Source: Paenirhizobium daejeonense (GTDB lineage: Bacteria; Pseudomonadota; Alphaproteobacteria; Rhizobiales; Rhizobiaceae). From it: 64,000 nt of DNA. Positions 18,883 through 27,401 of the stretch are shown piece after piece; the first letter of the stretch is position 1; every line of letters starts with the position of its first letter. The notes under the pieces were generated by a model. It did no database searches, was not told the origin of the DNA, and saw nothing but the letters and a program-made list of their open reading frames with translations. The position numbers were made by a program, and so were the translations under genes. The stretch lies in the NCBI RefSeq assembly GCF_014280875.1, contig NZ_JACLAL010000001.1:124001-188000 (forward strand), written 5' to 3'.

Positions 18883-19568
18883 CCATGAACAGCAAGGAAG
18901 CCATCCTCCACAAGATCCGCTCCTCGCTGAAGGTGCCGTCGAACGATACCGTTCGCGAGGCAAGCGTTGCCGCGCGTCTCGCGGACCACCCGACCGGCGT
19001 CATCCCGGCGCGCGGCCAGTTGCCGCCGGAAGAGCGCCTCGCTCTCTTCGTGTCCATGGCGGAAAAGTACAGCGCGACGACGGAAAGGATCGAGACGCTC
19101 GATGCCCTGCCGGCGGCGGTCAGCGACTATCTCAAGCGCCGCAACCTGCCGGCCACGATCCGCATCGGTGCCGATCCCCGGCTTGCCGCAGCGCCGTGGT
19201 CGAGTGAAGCGACGCTCGAAATCCGGCACGGCGCTTCGGACGGGCATGATCTCGCCACCGTCAGCCACGCCTTTGGAGCTTTCGCCGAAACCGGCACGCT
19301 GGCGCTTCTGTCCGGCCCGGACAACCCGGTGACGCTGACCTTCCTGCCTGAGCACCATATCGTCGTGCTGCGCGCCGACGAGATTTCCGGCGATATGGAA
19401 AGCGTATGGGCGCGGTTCCGCTCCGTTCGCGGCGGCGACATGTCCCGCACGGTGAATTTCGTCACGGGACCCTCGCGCTCGGCCGATATCGAGCAGACCT
19501 TGCTGCTCGGGGCTCATGGTCCCCGCGCGCTGCACATCGTCATCGTCGGGCGGGCCGCCGTGAACTGA
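18879..19568 (+). CDS. lutC: L-lactate oxidation protein LutC (LUD domain)
   Basis: A 229-residue LUD-domain protein of the LutC/YkgG family, third component of the L-lactate oxidation complex. Conserved blocks include ADEISGDMESVW, FVTGPSRSADIEQTLLLGAHGP and HIVIVGR near the C-terminus. The ATG at 18879 overlaps the lutB stop as ATGA; a second in-frame ATG at 18885 is a possible start. It ends the regulator-lutA-lutB-lutC operon and converges closely (7 bases) on a LysR gene. No lactate permease is linked, so uptake must be encoded elsewhere. Confidence 0.93.
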   Translation: MTMNSKEAILHKIRSSLKVPSNDTVREASVAARLADHPTGVIPARGQLPPEERLALFVSMAEKYSATTERIETLDALPAAVSDYLKRRNLPATIRIGADPRLAAAPWSSEATLEIRHGASDGHDLATVSHAFGAFAETGTLALLSGPDNPVTLTFLPEHHIVVLRADEISGDMESVWARFRSVRGGDMSRTVNFVTGPSRSADIEQTLLLGAHGPRALHIVIVGRAAVN

Positions 19569-19575
19569 AAGGGCT

Positions 19576-20472
19576 TTATTGCTCCCAATAGGGCACGGGG
19601 CCGTAGAGTTCGGCGAGATAGTCGATGAACAGGCGCACCTTGGCCGGCAGGAACTGCCGGCTGGGGTAGACGGCGGATAGCGTAACATTGTGCGAGCCCT
19701 CATAGGCTGGCAGCACCTGCACGAGCCGGCCGGTCTTCAGCTCCTCGCCGATGTCCCAGGTGGAGCGTAATGCGATGCCGAGGCCGGCGATCACTGCCTC
19801 GCGGATGACTTCGCTGGAATTGGTGATCAGCATGCCTTCCGGCCGGATGTTGAGCGTGCCCTTCGGTCCCTCCAGTCGCCAGACGTCGTGGTTGTGGGCG
19901 GGCAGGCAGCGGTGCCGTTTCAGGTCGTCGATGTTCCGAGGCATGCCGTGCGCCGTGATGTAATCCGGCGAGGCGCAGAGCAGACGTCGGACGGGGGCGA
20001 GCCGCTTCGCCACCAGTGTCGAGTCGGTCAGTTCCGCTATGCGGATCGCCAGATCGAAACCGCCGCCGACGATGTCAGTGAATTCGTCGGACAGTACCAA
20101 CTGGATGGCGAGATCCGGATGTGCATCCATGAAGGCCTTGAGATGCGGTGCGATATGCATGCGGCCGAAGGAGGTGGGTGCGGAAATCTTGAGTGTGCCC
20201 GAGACCTCCGAGGCGCGTCCGGAGGCATAGGTTTCCGCCTCCTCAATGCCGGCAAGGACGGCAAGGATGCGCTGGTGAAAGCCTTGTCCCGCCTCCGTCA
20301 ACGAGATCTGCCGGGTTGTACGCTGCAGGAGCCGCGTTCCCAGCCGGTCCTCCAGCCGCTTGATGCGCTTCGACACAACGGCAGGTGACAGCCCCAGATC
20401 GCGCGCCGCCATCGACATGCTGCCTGTCGCGATAACCCTGGCGAAGACTTCGAGGTCGCCGAGATTCGTCAT
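19576..20472 (-). CDS. LysR-family regulator, probably of the glc operon
   Basis: A 298-residue LysR regulator of the DNA-binding subgroup that looks like YafC/DsdC-type proteins (GSMSMAARDLGLSPAVVSKR then IKRLEDRLGTRLLQRTTRQI). The effector domain is complete (GTLKISAPTSFGRMHIAPHL). It is transcribed away from glcD across a 139-base AT-rich gap, the usual arrangement for a LysR activator and its target, so glycolate or a related acid is a reasonable effector guess. It is not the GntR-type GlcC known from E. coli. Effector and target are inference. Confidence 0.9.
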   Translation of the reverse strand: MTNLGDLEVFARVIATGSMSMAARDLGLSPAVVSKRIKRLEDRLGTRLLQRTTRQISLTEAGQGFHQRILAVLAGIEEAETYASGRASEVSGTLKISAPTSFGRMHIAPHLKAFMDAHPDLAIQLVLSDEFTDIVGGGFDLAIRIAELTDSTLVAKRLAPVRRLLCASPDYITAHGMPRNIDDLKRHRCLPAHNHDVWRLEGPKGTLNIRPEGMLITNSSEVIREAVIAGLGIALRSTWDIGEELKTGRLVQVLPAYEGSHNVTLSAVYPSRQFLPAKVRLFIDYLAELYGPVPYWEQ

Positions 20473-20611
20473 GAGTATTCCATATTGTTTCCAATTTTGT
20501 CATAAGTGTATAGCATTTGCACGACCTTGGTTGAAGTGGTAAAGAAACAATACCAGTTGATGAGGCGGCTGGGCGGATGTATCGCTGAAACGTCCGCGCT
20601 TGGGGGGAGAC

Positions 20612-22045
20612 ATGACCGAGGCGATTGCGTTTTTGCAGCCGAATGCCGCCATTCTCGCGCGGCGCAAGGAGATCGTTGCCGATCTCGCCGAACTCGTGCC
20701 TGCCGAGCGGCTGGTGCATGAGCCGGTCGAACTCGTTCCCTTCGAAACCGATGGCTTCCTCGCCTATCGCCGCCGGCCTCTTGCAGTGGTGTTGCCCGAG
20801 ACGACGGCGCAGGTCGCATCCGTGATGAAATACTGTCATCGCTATGGCATTCCGATCGTGCCGCGTGGTGCCGGCACCTCTCTTTCGGGTGGCGCCATTC
20901 CGCAGGAGGATGCGGTTGTTCTGGGCCTTTCAGCCATGACACGAATTCTCGAGGTCGATTACGCCAATCGATGCGCCACCGTTCAGGCGGGTGTCACCAA
21001 CCTCTCCATTTCCGATGCCGTCAGTGCCGATGGCTTCTTCTATGCGCCCGATCCCAGCTCCCAGCTCGCCTGCACGATCGGCGGCAACATCGCCATGAAC
21101 TCGGGTGGTGCACACTGTCTGAAATACGGCGTCACCACCAATAACCTGCTCGGCGTGAAGATGGTGCTGGTCGATGGTACGGTGATCGAGCTCGGCGGCA
21201 AGGCGCTGGATGCAGCGGGTTACGATCTGCTCGGTCTCGTCTGCGGCTCGGAAGGCCAGCTTGGCATCGTCACCGAGGCGACGGTGCGGCTGCTCGCCAA
21301 GCCGGAAGGCGCGCGGCCCGTCCTGTTCGGCTTCGACAGCGCGGAAGCCGCCGGTTCCTGTGTCGCCGATGTCATCGGCGCAGGCATCGTTCCGGTTGCC
21401 ATCGAATTCATGGACAAGCCTGCGATCGGCATCTGCGAGGCCTTTGCCAAGGCCGGTTATCCGCTCGATGTCGAAGCGCTGCTGATCGTCGAGGTGGAAG
21501 GTTCCGAAGCGGAGATGGACGCCATGCTGGCCGATATCTGCGATATCGCCCGCAAGCACGGCGTGAAGACTGTGCGTGAGTGCCAGTCGGCAACTGAGGC
21601 GGCTCTGATCTGGAAGGGTCGAAAATCGGCTTTCGGAGCGACTGGCCGCATCGCCGACTATATCTGCATGGATGGCACGGTGCCGCTCAGCCAGCTTGCC
21701 GATGTGCTGCGGAAAACCTCCGAGATCACCGATCGCTACGGTCTTCGCGTCGCCAATGTCTTCCATGCCGGCGACGGCAACATGCATCCGCTGATCCTCT
21801 ACAATATCAACGATCCCGAAGATGCAGCCCGCGCCGAGGCTGCAGGCATGGAAATCCTCAAGCTCTGCGTCGATGCTGGCGGCTGTCTCACCGGAGAGCA
21901 TGGCGTGGGCATCGAGAAGCGCGACCTCATGCGCCACCAGTATGCCGAGGCCGATCTCGCCCAGCAGATGGCCGCACGCGCCGCCTTCGACCCGACCTGG
22001 ATCCTCAACCCTTCCAAGGTCTTTCCGCTGGAGGGCCGGGGGTGA
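20612..22045 (+). CDS. glcD: Glycolate oxidase FAD subunit GlcD
   Basis: A 477-residue FAD-linked oxidase. The PCMH-type FAD domain shows PRGAGTSLSGGAIPQ (about 89-103) and IGGNIAMNSGGAHCLKYGVT; the C-terminal FAD-oxidase domain shows VFHAGDGNMHPLILY and GGCLTGEHGVGIEKR. With GlcE and GlcF it oxidises glycolate (and often D-lactate) to glyoxylate and passes electrons to the respiratory chain. The start is the ATG at 20612 with GGGGGGAGA just upstream. The gene heads glcD-glcE-small membrane protein-glcF and is divergent from a LysR gene. Confidence 0.95.
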   Translation: MTEAIAFLQPNAAILARRKEIVADLAELVPAERLVHEPVELVPFETDGFLAYRRRPLAVVLPETTAQVASVMKYCHRYGIPIVPRGAGTSLSGGAIPQEDAVVLGLSAMTRILEVDYANRCATVQAGVTNLSISDAVSADGFFYAPDPSSQLACTIGGNIAMNSGGAHCLKYGVTTNNLLGVKMVLVDGTVIELGGKALDAAGYDLLGLVCGSEGQLGIVTEATVRLLAKPEGARPVLFGFDSAEAAGSCVADVIGAGIVPVAIEFMDKPAIGICEAFAKAGYPLDVEALLIVEVEGSEAEMDAMLADICDIARKHGVKTVRECQSATEAALIWKGRKSAFGATGRIADYICMDGTVPLSQLADVLRKTSEITDRYGLRVANVFHAGDGNMHPLILYNINDPEDAARAEAAGMEILKLCVDAGGCLTGEHGVGIEKRDLMRHQYAEADLAQQMAARAAFDPTWILNPSKVFPLEGRG

Positions 22046-22097
22046 CGGATTTGTTTGTTGCACCTGTAAGTGCTTTCCCTCACCCGATTGTCCGCTT

Positions 22098-22123
22098 CTT
22101 CTGCCTGATCCATCCGGCAGAAG
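22098..22123. repeat. Degenerate palindromic element in the glcD-glcE gap
   Basis: CTTCTGCC and GGCAGAAG form a perfect 8-bp stem with a 10-base loop in the 109-base space between glcD and glcE. The surrounding text resembles the palindromes ending in AGAAGGT that are scattered in rhizobial genomes. It could modulate relative expression of the two subunits. Confidence 0.4.
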
Positions 22124-22154
22124 GTAAGTGCGCGGGACATCCCGGAGGCATTCC

Positions 22155-23363
22155 ATGCTGATCCCGCAGTCGGAAATCGAGGCTTCGGCGATGATCCGCG
22201 CCCATGCCGAAAAGGCCGTGCCGCTCGCCATATCGGGCGGCGGAACGCGCGCCGGTCTAGGCAACGCCGTTTTGGGTGCTGCCGAGCTGCGATCGACCGG
22301 GCTTACCGGTATCGTTACTTACAATCCGGCGGAAATGGTCCTGACCGCGCGAGCCGGAACGCCGCTTGCCTATATCGAATCGGCGATATCCGTTCATGGC
22401 CAGTCACTGGCCTTCGAACCCGCCGATCATCGGGGCATGATGGGAACCATGGGCCAGCCGACGATTGGCGGGGTCTTCGCCACCAATACTTCCGGTCCCC
22501 GCCGGTTCACTGCCGGCGCCGCGCGCGACCATCTGCTCGGAGTCCGCTTCGTCAATGGTCACGGGGAAGTCATCAAGGCCGGCGGCCGGGTGATGAAGAA
22601 CGTCACCGGTCTCGATCTGGTCAAGCTGATGGCCGGATCCCATGGCACGCTCGGCCTGCTGACGGAGGTGACCTTCAAGGTGTTGCCGCAGCCCAAGACG
22701 GCCGTGACGATCGTGGTGTCAGGTCTCGAAGATGCCGAGGCGGCAAAGGCGATGGCGGAAGCCATGGCGCTGTCGGTCGAGGTGTCGGGGGCCGCTCACC
22801 TGCCGGAAACCGTCCGTAGTCGCTTCATCGGCGGGGCGCTGAAGGATGGCCCGGCCACCGTCCTCAGGCTGGAAGGTATCGAAGCCTCCGTTGCCGTCCG
22901 GGCCGACAAGCTCGCGATGGCGCTCACATCGCACGGTCCCGTATCGCGGCTCGATCCGGAACAGACGGCCTGGCTCTGGCGCGAAATTCGTGATGTCCAT
23001 CCTTATGCCGATGGCACGGAGCGGCCGCTCTGGCGTGTGTCTGTCGCCCCCTCGGAAGGCTGGAAGCTCGTTGCCGCACTTCGGTTGGAAGCCGGCATCG
23101 ATGCATTCTACGACTGGCAGGGCGGTCTTGTGTGGATGCGCATGGAAGCCGATCCCGAGGCGGATCTGTTGCGGCGTTACGTGAAGGCCGCTGGCGGCGG
23201 TCATGCTACGCTGATGAGAGCCCGCCCCTCGGCCCGTGCCGGTGTGTCCGCCTTCGAGCCGCTATCACCTGCGGTTGCCTTGCTTTCGGAGCGGGTCCGG
23301 GAGAAATTCGACCCGCGCGGCATATTCAACCCCGGCCGCATGGTCAAAGGAGATATGAAATGA
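22155..23363 (+). CDS. glcE: Glycolate oxidase FAD-binding subunit GlcE
   Basis: A 402-residue PCMH-type FAD-binding protein. The ATG at 22155 is preceded by CGGAGG. Family blocks include LAISGGGTRAGLGN (about 28-41), GMMGTMGQPTIGGVFATNTS, and AGGRVMKNVTGLDLVKLMAG, the typical GlcE signature. It pairs with GlcD as the second flavin subunit of the three-part glycolate oxidase. The C-terminus (KFDPRGIFNPGRM) is the usual end of the FAD-oxidase family. Its stop overlaps the start of the following small membrane-protein gene as ATGA. Confidence 0.93.
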   Translation: MLIPQSEIEASAMIRAHAEKAVPLAISGGGTRAGLGNAVLGAAELRSTGLTGIVTYNPAEMVLTARAGTPLAYIESAISVHGQSLAFEPADHRGMMGTMGQPTIGGVFATNTSGPRRFTAGAARDHLLGVRFVNGHGEVIKAGGRVMKNVTGLDLVKLMAGSHGTLGLLTEVTFKVLPQPKTAVTIVVSGLEDAEAAKAMAEAMALSVEVSGAAHLPETVRSRFIGGALKDGPATVLRLEGIEASVAVRADKLAMALTSHGPVSRLDPEQTAWLWREIRDVHPYADGTERPLWRVSVAPSEGWKLVAALRLEAGIDAFYDWQGGLVWMRMEADPEADLLRRYVKAAGGGHATLMRARPSARAGVSAFEPLSPAVALLSERVREKFDPRGIFNPGRMVKGDMK

Positions 23364-23740
23364 CGGATCCGATCTCGCCACTTCCCGGCTCTGAGCGCCC
23401 GGACGGCTGGCTGGAACCCGGCAAGCTCAATGTCCAGCTTGTCTATGCCCTTTATCTCCTCGGCTTCGTCATCGGCATCAGCACCATCATCGGCGTCATC
23501 TTCGCCTATCTCAACCGCGGCAAGGCAGGCGGCTGGGTCGACACGCACTACACCTGGGCCATTCGCACCTTCTGGATCGGTCTGCTCTACGGTGTGATTT
23601 CCATACTGCTGACCATCGCCGTGATCGGCGTTCTACTCGGCATCGCCACGGTCGTCTGGGTCGTCGTCCGCTGCATCATCGGCCTTCAGAAAGCTTCGGC
23701 CGGCCAGCCCATCGACAAGCCGTTGAGTTGGTGGATCTGA
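23360..23740 (+). CDS. Small polytopic membrane protein in the glc operon (DUF4870-like)
   Basis: A 126-residue protein with a polar N-terminus, then about three hydrophobic segments (roughly 28-50, 68-90 and 85-105) and a short cytoplasmic C-terminus ending PLSWWI. It resembles the DUF4870-type small membrane proteins of alphaproteobacteria (NVQLVYALYLLGFVIGI, YTWAIRTFWIGLLYG); this is recollection. Its ATG overlaps the glcE stop, so it is translationally coupled into the glycolate oxidase operon, between glcE and glcF. That position suggests a membrane partner or an unrelated passenger; no function is established. Confidence 0.85.
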   Translation: MTDPISPLPGSERPDGWLEPGKLNVQLVYALYLLGFVIGISTIIGVIFAYLNRGKAGGWVDTHYTWAIRTFWIGLLYGVISILLTIAVIGVLLGIATVVWVVVRCIIGLQKASAGQPIDKPLSWWI

Positions 23741-23804
23741 CACTGGATACACAGGAACACGCGGGAGCAAGGCGAGGGAGCCGCCGCCCGCTGGGAGGCA
23801 GGAC

Positions 23805-25103
23805 GTGCAAACCAATTTCACCGCAGAACAGCTGACGGATCCGCATATCGCCGAGGCGGAGAGCATTCTGCGTAAATGCGTCCATTGCGGGTTCTGCACG
23901 GCCACCTGTCCCACCTATGTGACGCTCGGCAACGAACTGGACAGCCCTCGTGGCCGTATCTACCTCATCAAGGACATGCTGGAAAACAGCAGGCCGGCCG
24001 ACAAGGATCTGGTGACCCATATCGACCGCTGTCTTTCCTGCCTTGCCTGCACGACGACCTGTCCCTCCGGCGTCGACTACATGCATCTGGTCGATCATGC
24101 CCGCATTCACATCGAAAAGACCTATCGCCGCCCGCTGGTGAACCGGCTGACCCGCGCCGTGCTGGCGATGACCCTTCCTTATCCTGCACGGTTCCGCGCC
24201 GCTCTCCGGCTTGCGCGGCTCGGGCGTCCGTTCGCCGGTCTCCTGAAACGGGTGCCGGCATTGCGACCGCTCGGCGCCATGCTGGACCTTGCGCCAGCTT
24301 CCGTGCCTCCGGTTTCGGCAATCGCCCGACCGGCGGTGCATCCGGCGGCAGGAGCGCGCCACGGCCGGGTTGCGATCCTCACCGGCTGTGCCCAGGGCGT
24401 CCTCGACCCGGGCATCAACGCCGCGACGGTTCGTCTGCTGACGCGTCTCGGCATAGAGGTCGTCGTGCCGGAAGGGGAGGGCTGTTGCGGTGCTCTGGTT
24501 CACCATATGGGGCGCGAGGAGCAGGCTCTTGCCAGTGCGAGACGCAATGTCGACGTCTGGATCCGCGAAATCGAGGATGGCGGGCTGGACGCCATCGTCA
24601 TCACCGCGTCTGGCTGCGGCACGACGATCAAGGATTATGGCCACATGCTGCGTCTCGACCCGCATTATGCGGGCAAGGCGGAGCGCGTATCCGCCCTGGC
24701 AAAGGACGTAACCGAATATCTCTCGACACTCGAACTGCCGGTGCAGGAGCGGAAGAACCTGACGGTCGCCTATCACTCTGCCTGTTCGCTGCAGCACGGG
24801 CAGAAGGTGACCATGGCGCCGAAGACGCTTTTGAAAAATGCGGGTTTCACGGTCCGCGATCCGGCCGAAGGTCATCTCTGCTGCGGTTCCGCCGGCACCT
24901 ACAACATCATGCAGTCGGAGATTTCGGCCAAACTCAAGGCCCGCAAGGTGAAAAACCTTGAAGCGACCAAGCCCGACGTGATCGTCGCCGGCAATATCGG
25001 CTGCCTCACCCAGATCGGCTCGGGAACATCAGTCCCGATCGTGCACACGGTCGAGCTATTGGACTGGGCCTATGGCGGGGAGAAGCCCCCAGGATTGGCC
25101 TGA
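23805..25103 (+). CDS. glcF: Glycolate oxidase iron-sulfur subunit GlcF
   Basis: A 432-residue protein with two [4Fe-4S] ferredoxin motifs, Cys 25, 28, 31 and 35 (CVHCGFCTATCP) and Cys 76, 79, 82 and 86 (CLSCLACTTTCP), followed by two CCG-type modules (EGEGCCGALVHHMG and HLCCGSAGTYNIMQ). This is the electron-transfer subunit that links GlcDE to the quinone pool. The start is a GTG at 23805 with GGGAGG upstream. A 64-base gap follows the small membrane-protein gene, so it belongs to the same transcript. No glcG, glcB or glcA homologue follows. Confidence 0.94.
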   Translation: MQTNFTAEQLTDPHIAEAESILRKCVHCGFCTATCPTYVTLGNELDSPRGRIYLIKDMLENSRPADKDLVTHIDRCLSCLACTTTCPSGVDYMHLVDHARIHIEKTYRRPLVNRLTRAVLAMTLPYPARFRAALRLARLGRPFAGLLKRVPALRPLGAMLDLAPASVPPVSAIARPAVHPAAGARHGRVAILTGCAQGVLDPGINAATVRLLTRLGIEVVVPEGEGCCGALVHHMGREEQALASARRNVDVWIREIEDGGLDAIVITASGCGTTIKDYGHMLRLDPHYAGKAERVSALAKDVTEYLSTLELPVQERKNLTVAYHSACSLQHGQKVTMAPKTLLKNAGFTVRDPAEGHLCCGSAGTYNIMQSEISAKLKARKVKNLEATKPDVIVAGNIGCLTQIGSGTSVPIVHTVELLDWAYGGEKPPGLA

Positions 25104-25194
25104 CGGTTCGGCCTGATCATTCATGCTTTTTAAGGCAATGCTGATGCAAACTTCTTCCGCCGGGACATGATTGCCGACCGGAAGGAAAGATCGA

Positions 25195-25656
25195 ATGCGT
25201 GTCGTAACCGTTGGCCTCGCCATCCTGCTGCTTGCCGCATTCTCGCCGGTTCACGCTGCGGAACGCCTTTATTGCGCGGCCGCTGACGAGGTCCTGAGGC
25301 TGTCGATCGAAAGCGATATCAGCGCAAGCGATAAGGGCAAGCTGGTGAACTTCCGGGGCGTGGTCGGTATCAAGGATGAAAAGGTGCCGCCGGCGTTTCG
25401 TCACCTGCGTTTCGATACTCCCGTACTCGCCCAGCAGTCGATGAACGACCAAGAGCTTCGCCTGCAACTATCGTCGGACCTGCAGGACAAACAACTGGTC
25501 GGCAGTTTCGAACTGACGATCTTCGTCACGTCCACCCGGAAGAATGAACGTTTCCAGGGCGATTACGACATCAGGATATCGACGTCGACAGATAACAAAA
25601 CCCCGCGCGACATTGTCCTGTCACACGGGGCTTCGGTCGTCTGCGATTTGCACTAG
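25195..25656 (+). CDS. Secreted hypothetical protein
   Basis: I do not recognise this family. The 153-residue product starts at the ATG at 25195, preceded by GGAAGGAAAG, and has a clear Sec signal peptide (MRVVTVGLAILLLAAFSPVH, then AA before the likely cleavage site). The mature part of about 130 residues has only two Cys, near its start (LYCAAAD) and end (VVCDLH), which could form a disulfide. The pattern of short beta segments (LVGSFELTIFVTST) suggests a small periplasmic beta-rich domain. It stands alone between glcF and a convergent outer-membrane protein gene, and shares a bidirectional terminator with it. Confidence 0.8.
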   Translation: MRVVTVGLAILLLAAFSPVHAAERLYCAAADEVLRLSIESDISASDKGKLVNFRGVVGIKDEKVPPAFRHLRFDTPVLAQQSMNDQELRLQLSSDLQDKQLVGSFELTIFVTSTRKNERFQGDYDIRISTSTDNKTPRDIVLSHGASVVCDLH

Positions 25657-25675
25657 CCCCTTCGAGGAAGGGGCT
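25655..25675. terminator. Bidirectional hairpin between convergent genes
   Basis: AGCCCCTT (25655-25662) pairs with AAGGGGCT (25668-25675) around a 5-base loop, overlapping the stop of the secreted-protein gene and lying just beyond the stop of the outer-membrane protein gene. No long T run is present on either strand, so efficiency is uncertain. Confidence 0.65.
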
Positions 25676-25682
25676 CCGCATC

Positions 25683-26345
25683 TTAGAAGTGGAAGGTGAT
25701 ACCGGCGTTGACCGCATTGGTCATGACGTCAGTCTTCAGCGAAGCGCCGCTGTCGATGTCGACGTCAACCCACGAGTAGTTGCCCTTGTATTCTACGAAG
25801 GCCGACCAACGGTCGGTGAACTGGTAAGCCACGCCGGCCTGCGCCTGAATGGTCGCGCCGCCGACCTGGAATTCCGAGGTAACGCCCGACGGACGGGTAA
25901 CTTCGACATGCGGGATGTTGATACCAGCGCCGGCGCCGACGTAAGGCACGAACTTGGTGCCTTCGATCGGGAAGCGGTAAAGCGCGTTCAGGGTCAGCAG
26001 GTTCAGGCCGTCGGTGAATTCGAAGTGGCTCCAGCCGGCTTCGGCGCGGGTGCTGTCGTTGCTGTAGACCTTGGCATGGCTGTAGTCGATCGAGACGCCG
26101 AGGTTCGGCTGGCCGAGATCTTCCAGCCACCAGGTGCCACGGAAACCGTAGTAGGGAGGCATGGAGAAGGACTTGCCTTCCCAACCGGCGGTGAAATCCG
26201 GCTGGTCGGAGACTTCAACATCGCTGTGGGGTGCTGACTGGGCGCCGCCATAAGCGGAGATCGTCATTTCTGCATGGGCGAGCGACGCAGACAGAGCGAC
26301 GGCGGCAGCCGATGCACAGAGCAGGAAACGAAGTTTGATGTTCAT
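25683..26345 (-). CDS. Outer-membrane beta-barrel protein, LpxQ (lipid A oxidase)-like
   Basis: A 220-residue protein with a signal peptide (about 1-25, cleaved after SLAHA) and an eight-strand-barrel look: alternating hydrophobic strands, a strand pair PYVGAGAGINIPHVEV, and the terminal strand ending in Phe (NAGITFHF) needed for outer-membrane insertion. The segments APHSDVEV, GWEGKSFSMPPYYGFRGTWW and YSHAKVYSND recall the rhizobial lipid A oxidase LpxQ, which oxidises the proximal glucosamine to aminogluconate in the outer membrane. That link is from memory. A generic porin-like barrel is the alternative. It is monocistronic. Confidence 0.8.
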   Translation of the reverse strand: MNIKLRFLLCASAAAVALSASLAHAEMTISAYGGAQSAPHSDVEVSDQPDFTAGWEGKSFSMPPYYGFRGTWWLEDLGQPNLGVSIDYSHAKVYSNDSTRAEAGWSHFEFTDGLNLLTLNALYRFPIEGTKFVPYVGAGAGINIPHVEVTRPSGVTSEFQVGGATIQAQAGVAYQFTDRWSAFVEYKGNYSWVDVDIDSGASLKTDVMTNAVNAGITFHF

Positions 26346-26532
26346 GGTGGCGACCCGAAAAATCTAGTTATGACTGACAAGTTTTATATGGGAATTTCGG
26401 CGGCAAGTCTGTTTCCATTTTGCATCACCAGTCCGTGAAAGCGGCGGCTGACGTCTGGCAAACAGCCTTTTGTCAAGGTGAGCGACGCGCTTGGCGGATG
26501 GTGAAGCCAGAATTGGCCGCGGCAGCCCATGC

Positions 26533-26562
26533 CGGCAGGCGGGCATGGGATGCCGCCTGCCG
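26533..26562. terminator. Strong hairpin downstream of the first L,D-transpeptidase gene
   Basis: A 12-bp GC-rich stem with one bulged G (26533-26545 with 26551-26562) lies 21 bases beyond the stop of the minus-strand L,D-transpeptidase gene. It lacks a T run, so it may only stabilise the mRNA end. The rest of the 26346-26582 gap, which must hold the promoter of the barrel gene, shows nothing else I can identify. Confidence 0.45.
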
Positions 26563-26582
26563 TGATTCGGTTGTCTCAGGCC

Positions 26583-27269
26583 TCAGCCGCCGAGGATCGT
26601 GCGCAGGATGTCGATGCCGCGGTCCTCGAAGCTCACATCGCCCTGCTTGTTGCCGGGACCGACCACGATGACCTTCGAGCCGATGTCTGCACGCTCGTAG
26701 AGGTGCTCGACATCCTTGTTCATCATACGGATGCAGCCAGAAGACATGTTCAGGCCGATGGTCCAGGGCTGGTTGGTGCCGTGGATGCGGAAGATCGTGT
26801 CGCGGCCACCCTTGAACAGATACATGGCGCGCGCGCCGAGCGGATTGTCGACGCCGCCTTCCTGAACGACCGGAAGCATATGGCCCTTCTTGGCCTCGCG
26901 GGCGCGCATTTCAGCCGGCGGACGCCAGCTCGGCCATTCTTCCTTGCGGCCGATCTTGACCACGCCCGACCAGCCGAAACCTTCACGGCCGACGCCCACG
27001 CCATAACGGGTCGCGCGGTTGTTGCCTTCGACATAGTAAAGGAACTTGTTGTTGGTATCGATGATGATCGTTCCGGGCTTTTCGTCGGTCACGAGACGGA
27101 CGACGCGCCGCTTGAACTTTTCTGCCACCTGCTTCGGCTGAGTTGCCGCCAGCGTCACGTCGCTGGTCGTCGCCGGACGATTGCCGCTGAAGGCCTGGGC
27201 CTCGATCGGAGCCAGCGCGCTTGTCGCCATGATCGTCGCTGCCGCAAGCACATTCACGTATTTCTGCAT
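26583..27269 (-). CDS. L,D-transpeptidase (YkuD/ErfK family)
   Basis: A 228-residue exported protein with a signal peptide (about 1-26, ending EAQA) and a YkuD catalytic domain. The active-site block is readable as FRIHGTNQPWTIGLNMSSGC plus IRM, giving the His and the nucleophilic Cys of the H-x(n)-S-x-G-C-R motif. These enzymes make 3-3 peptidoglycan cross-links, or attach proteins to peptidoglycan, in the periplasm; rhizobia carry many copies. The start is the ATG at 27269; five more codons upstream are open. A paralogue lies immediately upstream in the same direction. Confidence 0.93.
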   Translation of the reverse strand: MQKYVNVLAAATIMATSALAPIEAQAFSGNRPATTSDVTLAATQPKQVAEKFKRRVVRLVTDEKPGTIIIDTNNKFLYYVEGNNRATRYGVGVGREGFGWSGVVKIGRKEEWPSWRPPAEMRAREAKKGHMLPVVQEGGVDNPLGARAMYLFKGGRDTIFRIHGTNQPWTIGLNMSSGCIRMMNKDVEHLYERADIGSKVIVVGPGNKQGDVSFEDRGIDILRTILGG

Positions 27270-27401
27270 GATGAGATCCCCCAAATCACGGAAACGCGAG
27301 CCTATCCGACTCCCGTCTCAATGCAAGCCTTTCAGCATTTGCTCATAAGAAATAGCGGCAATGCACGGCCATTTGCAGGACTATCACTCATGCTGTGTGA
27401 T

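Noticed and set aside
17020-18963. 647-codon minus-strand open frame across lutA-lutB
   Set aside because: It overlaps well-supported lutA and lutB on the other strand and reads as low-complexity Arg/His-rich text; shadow frame.
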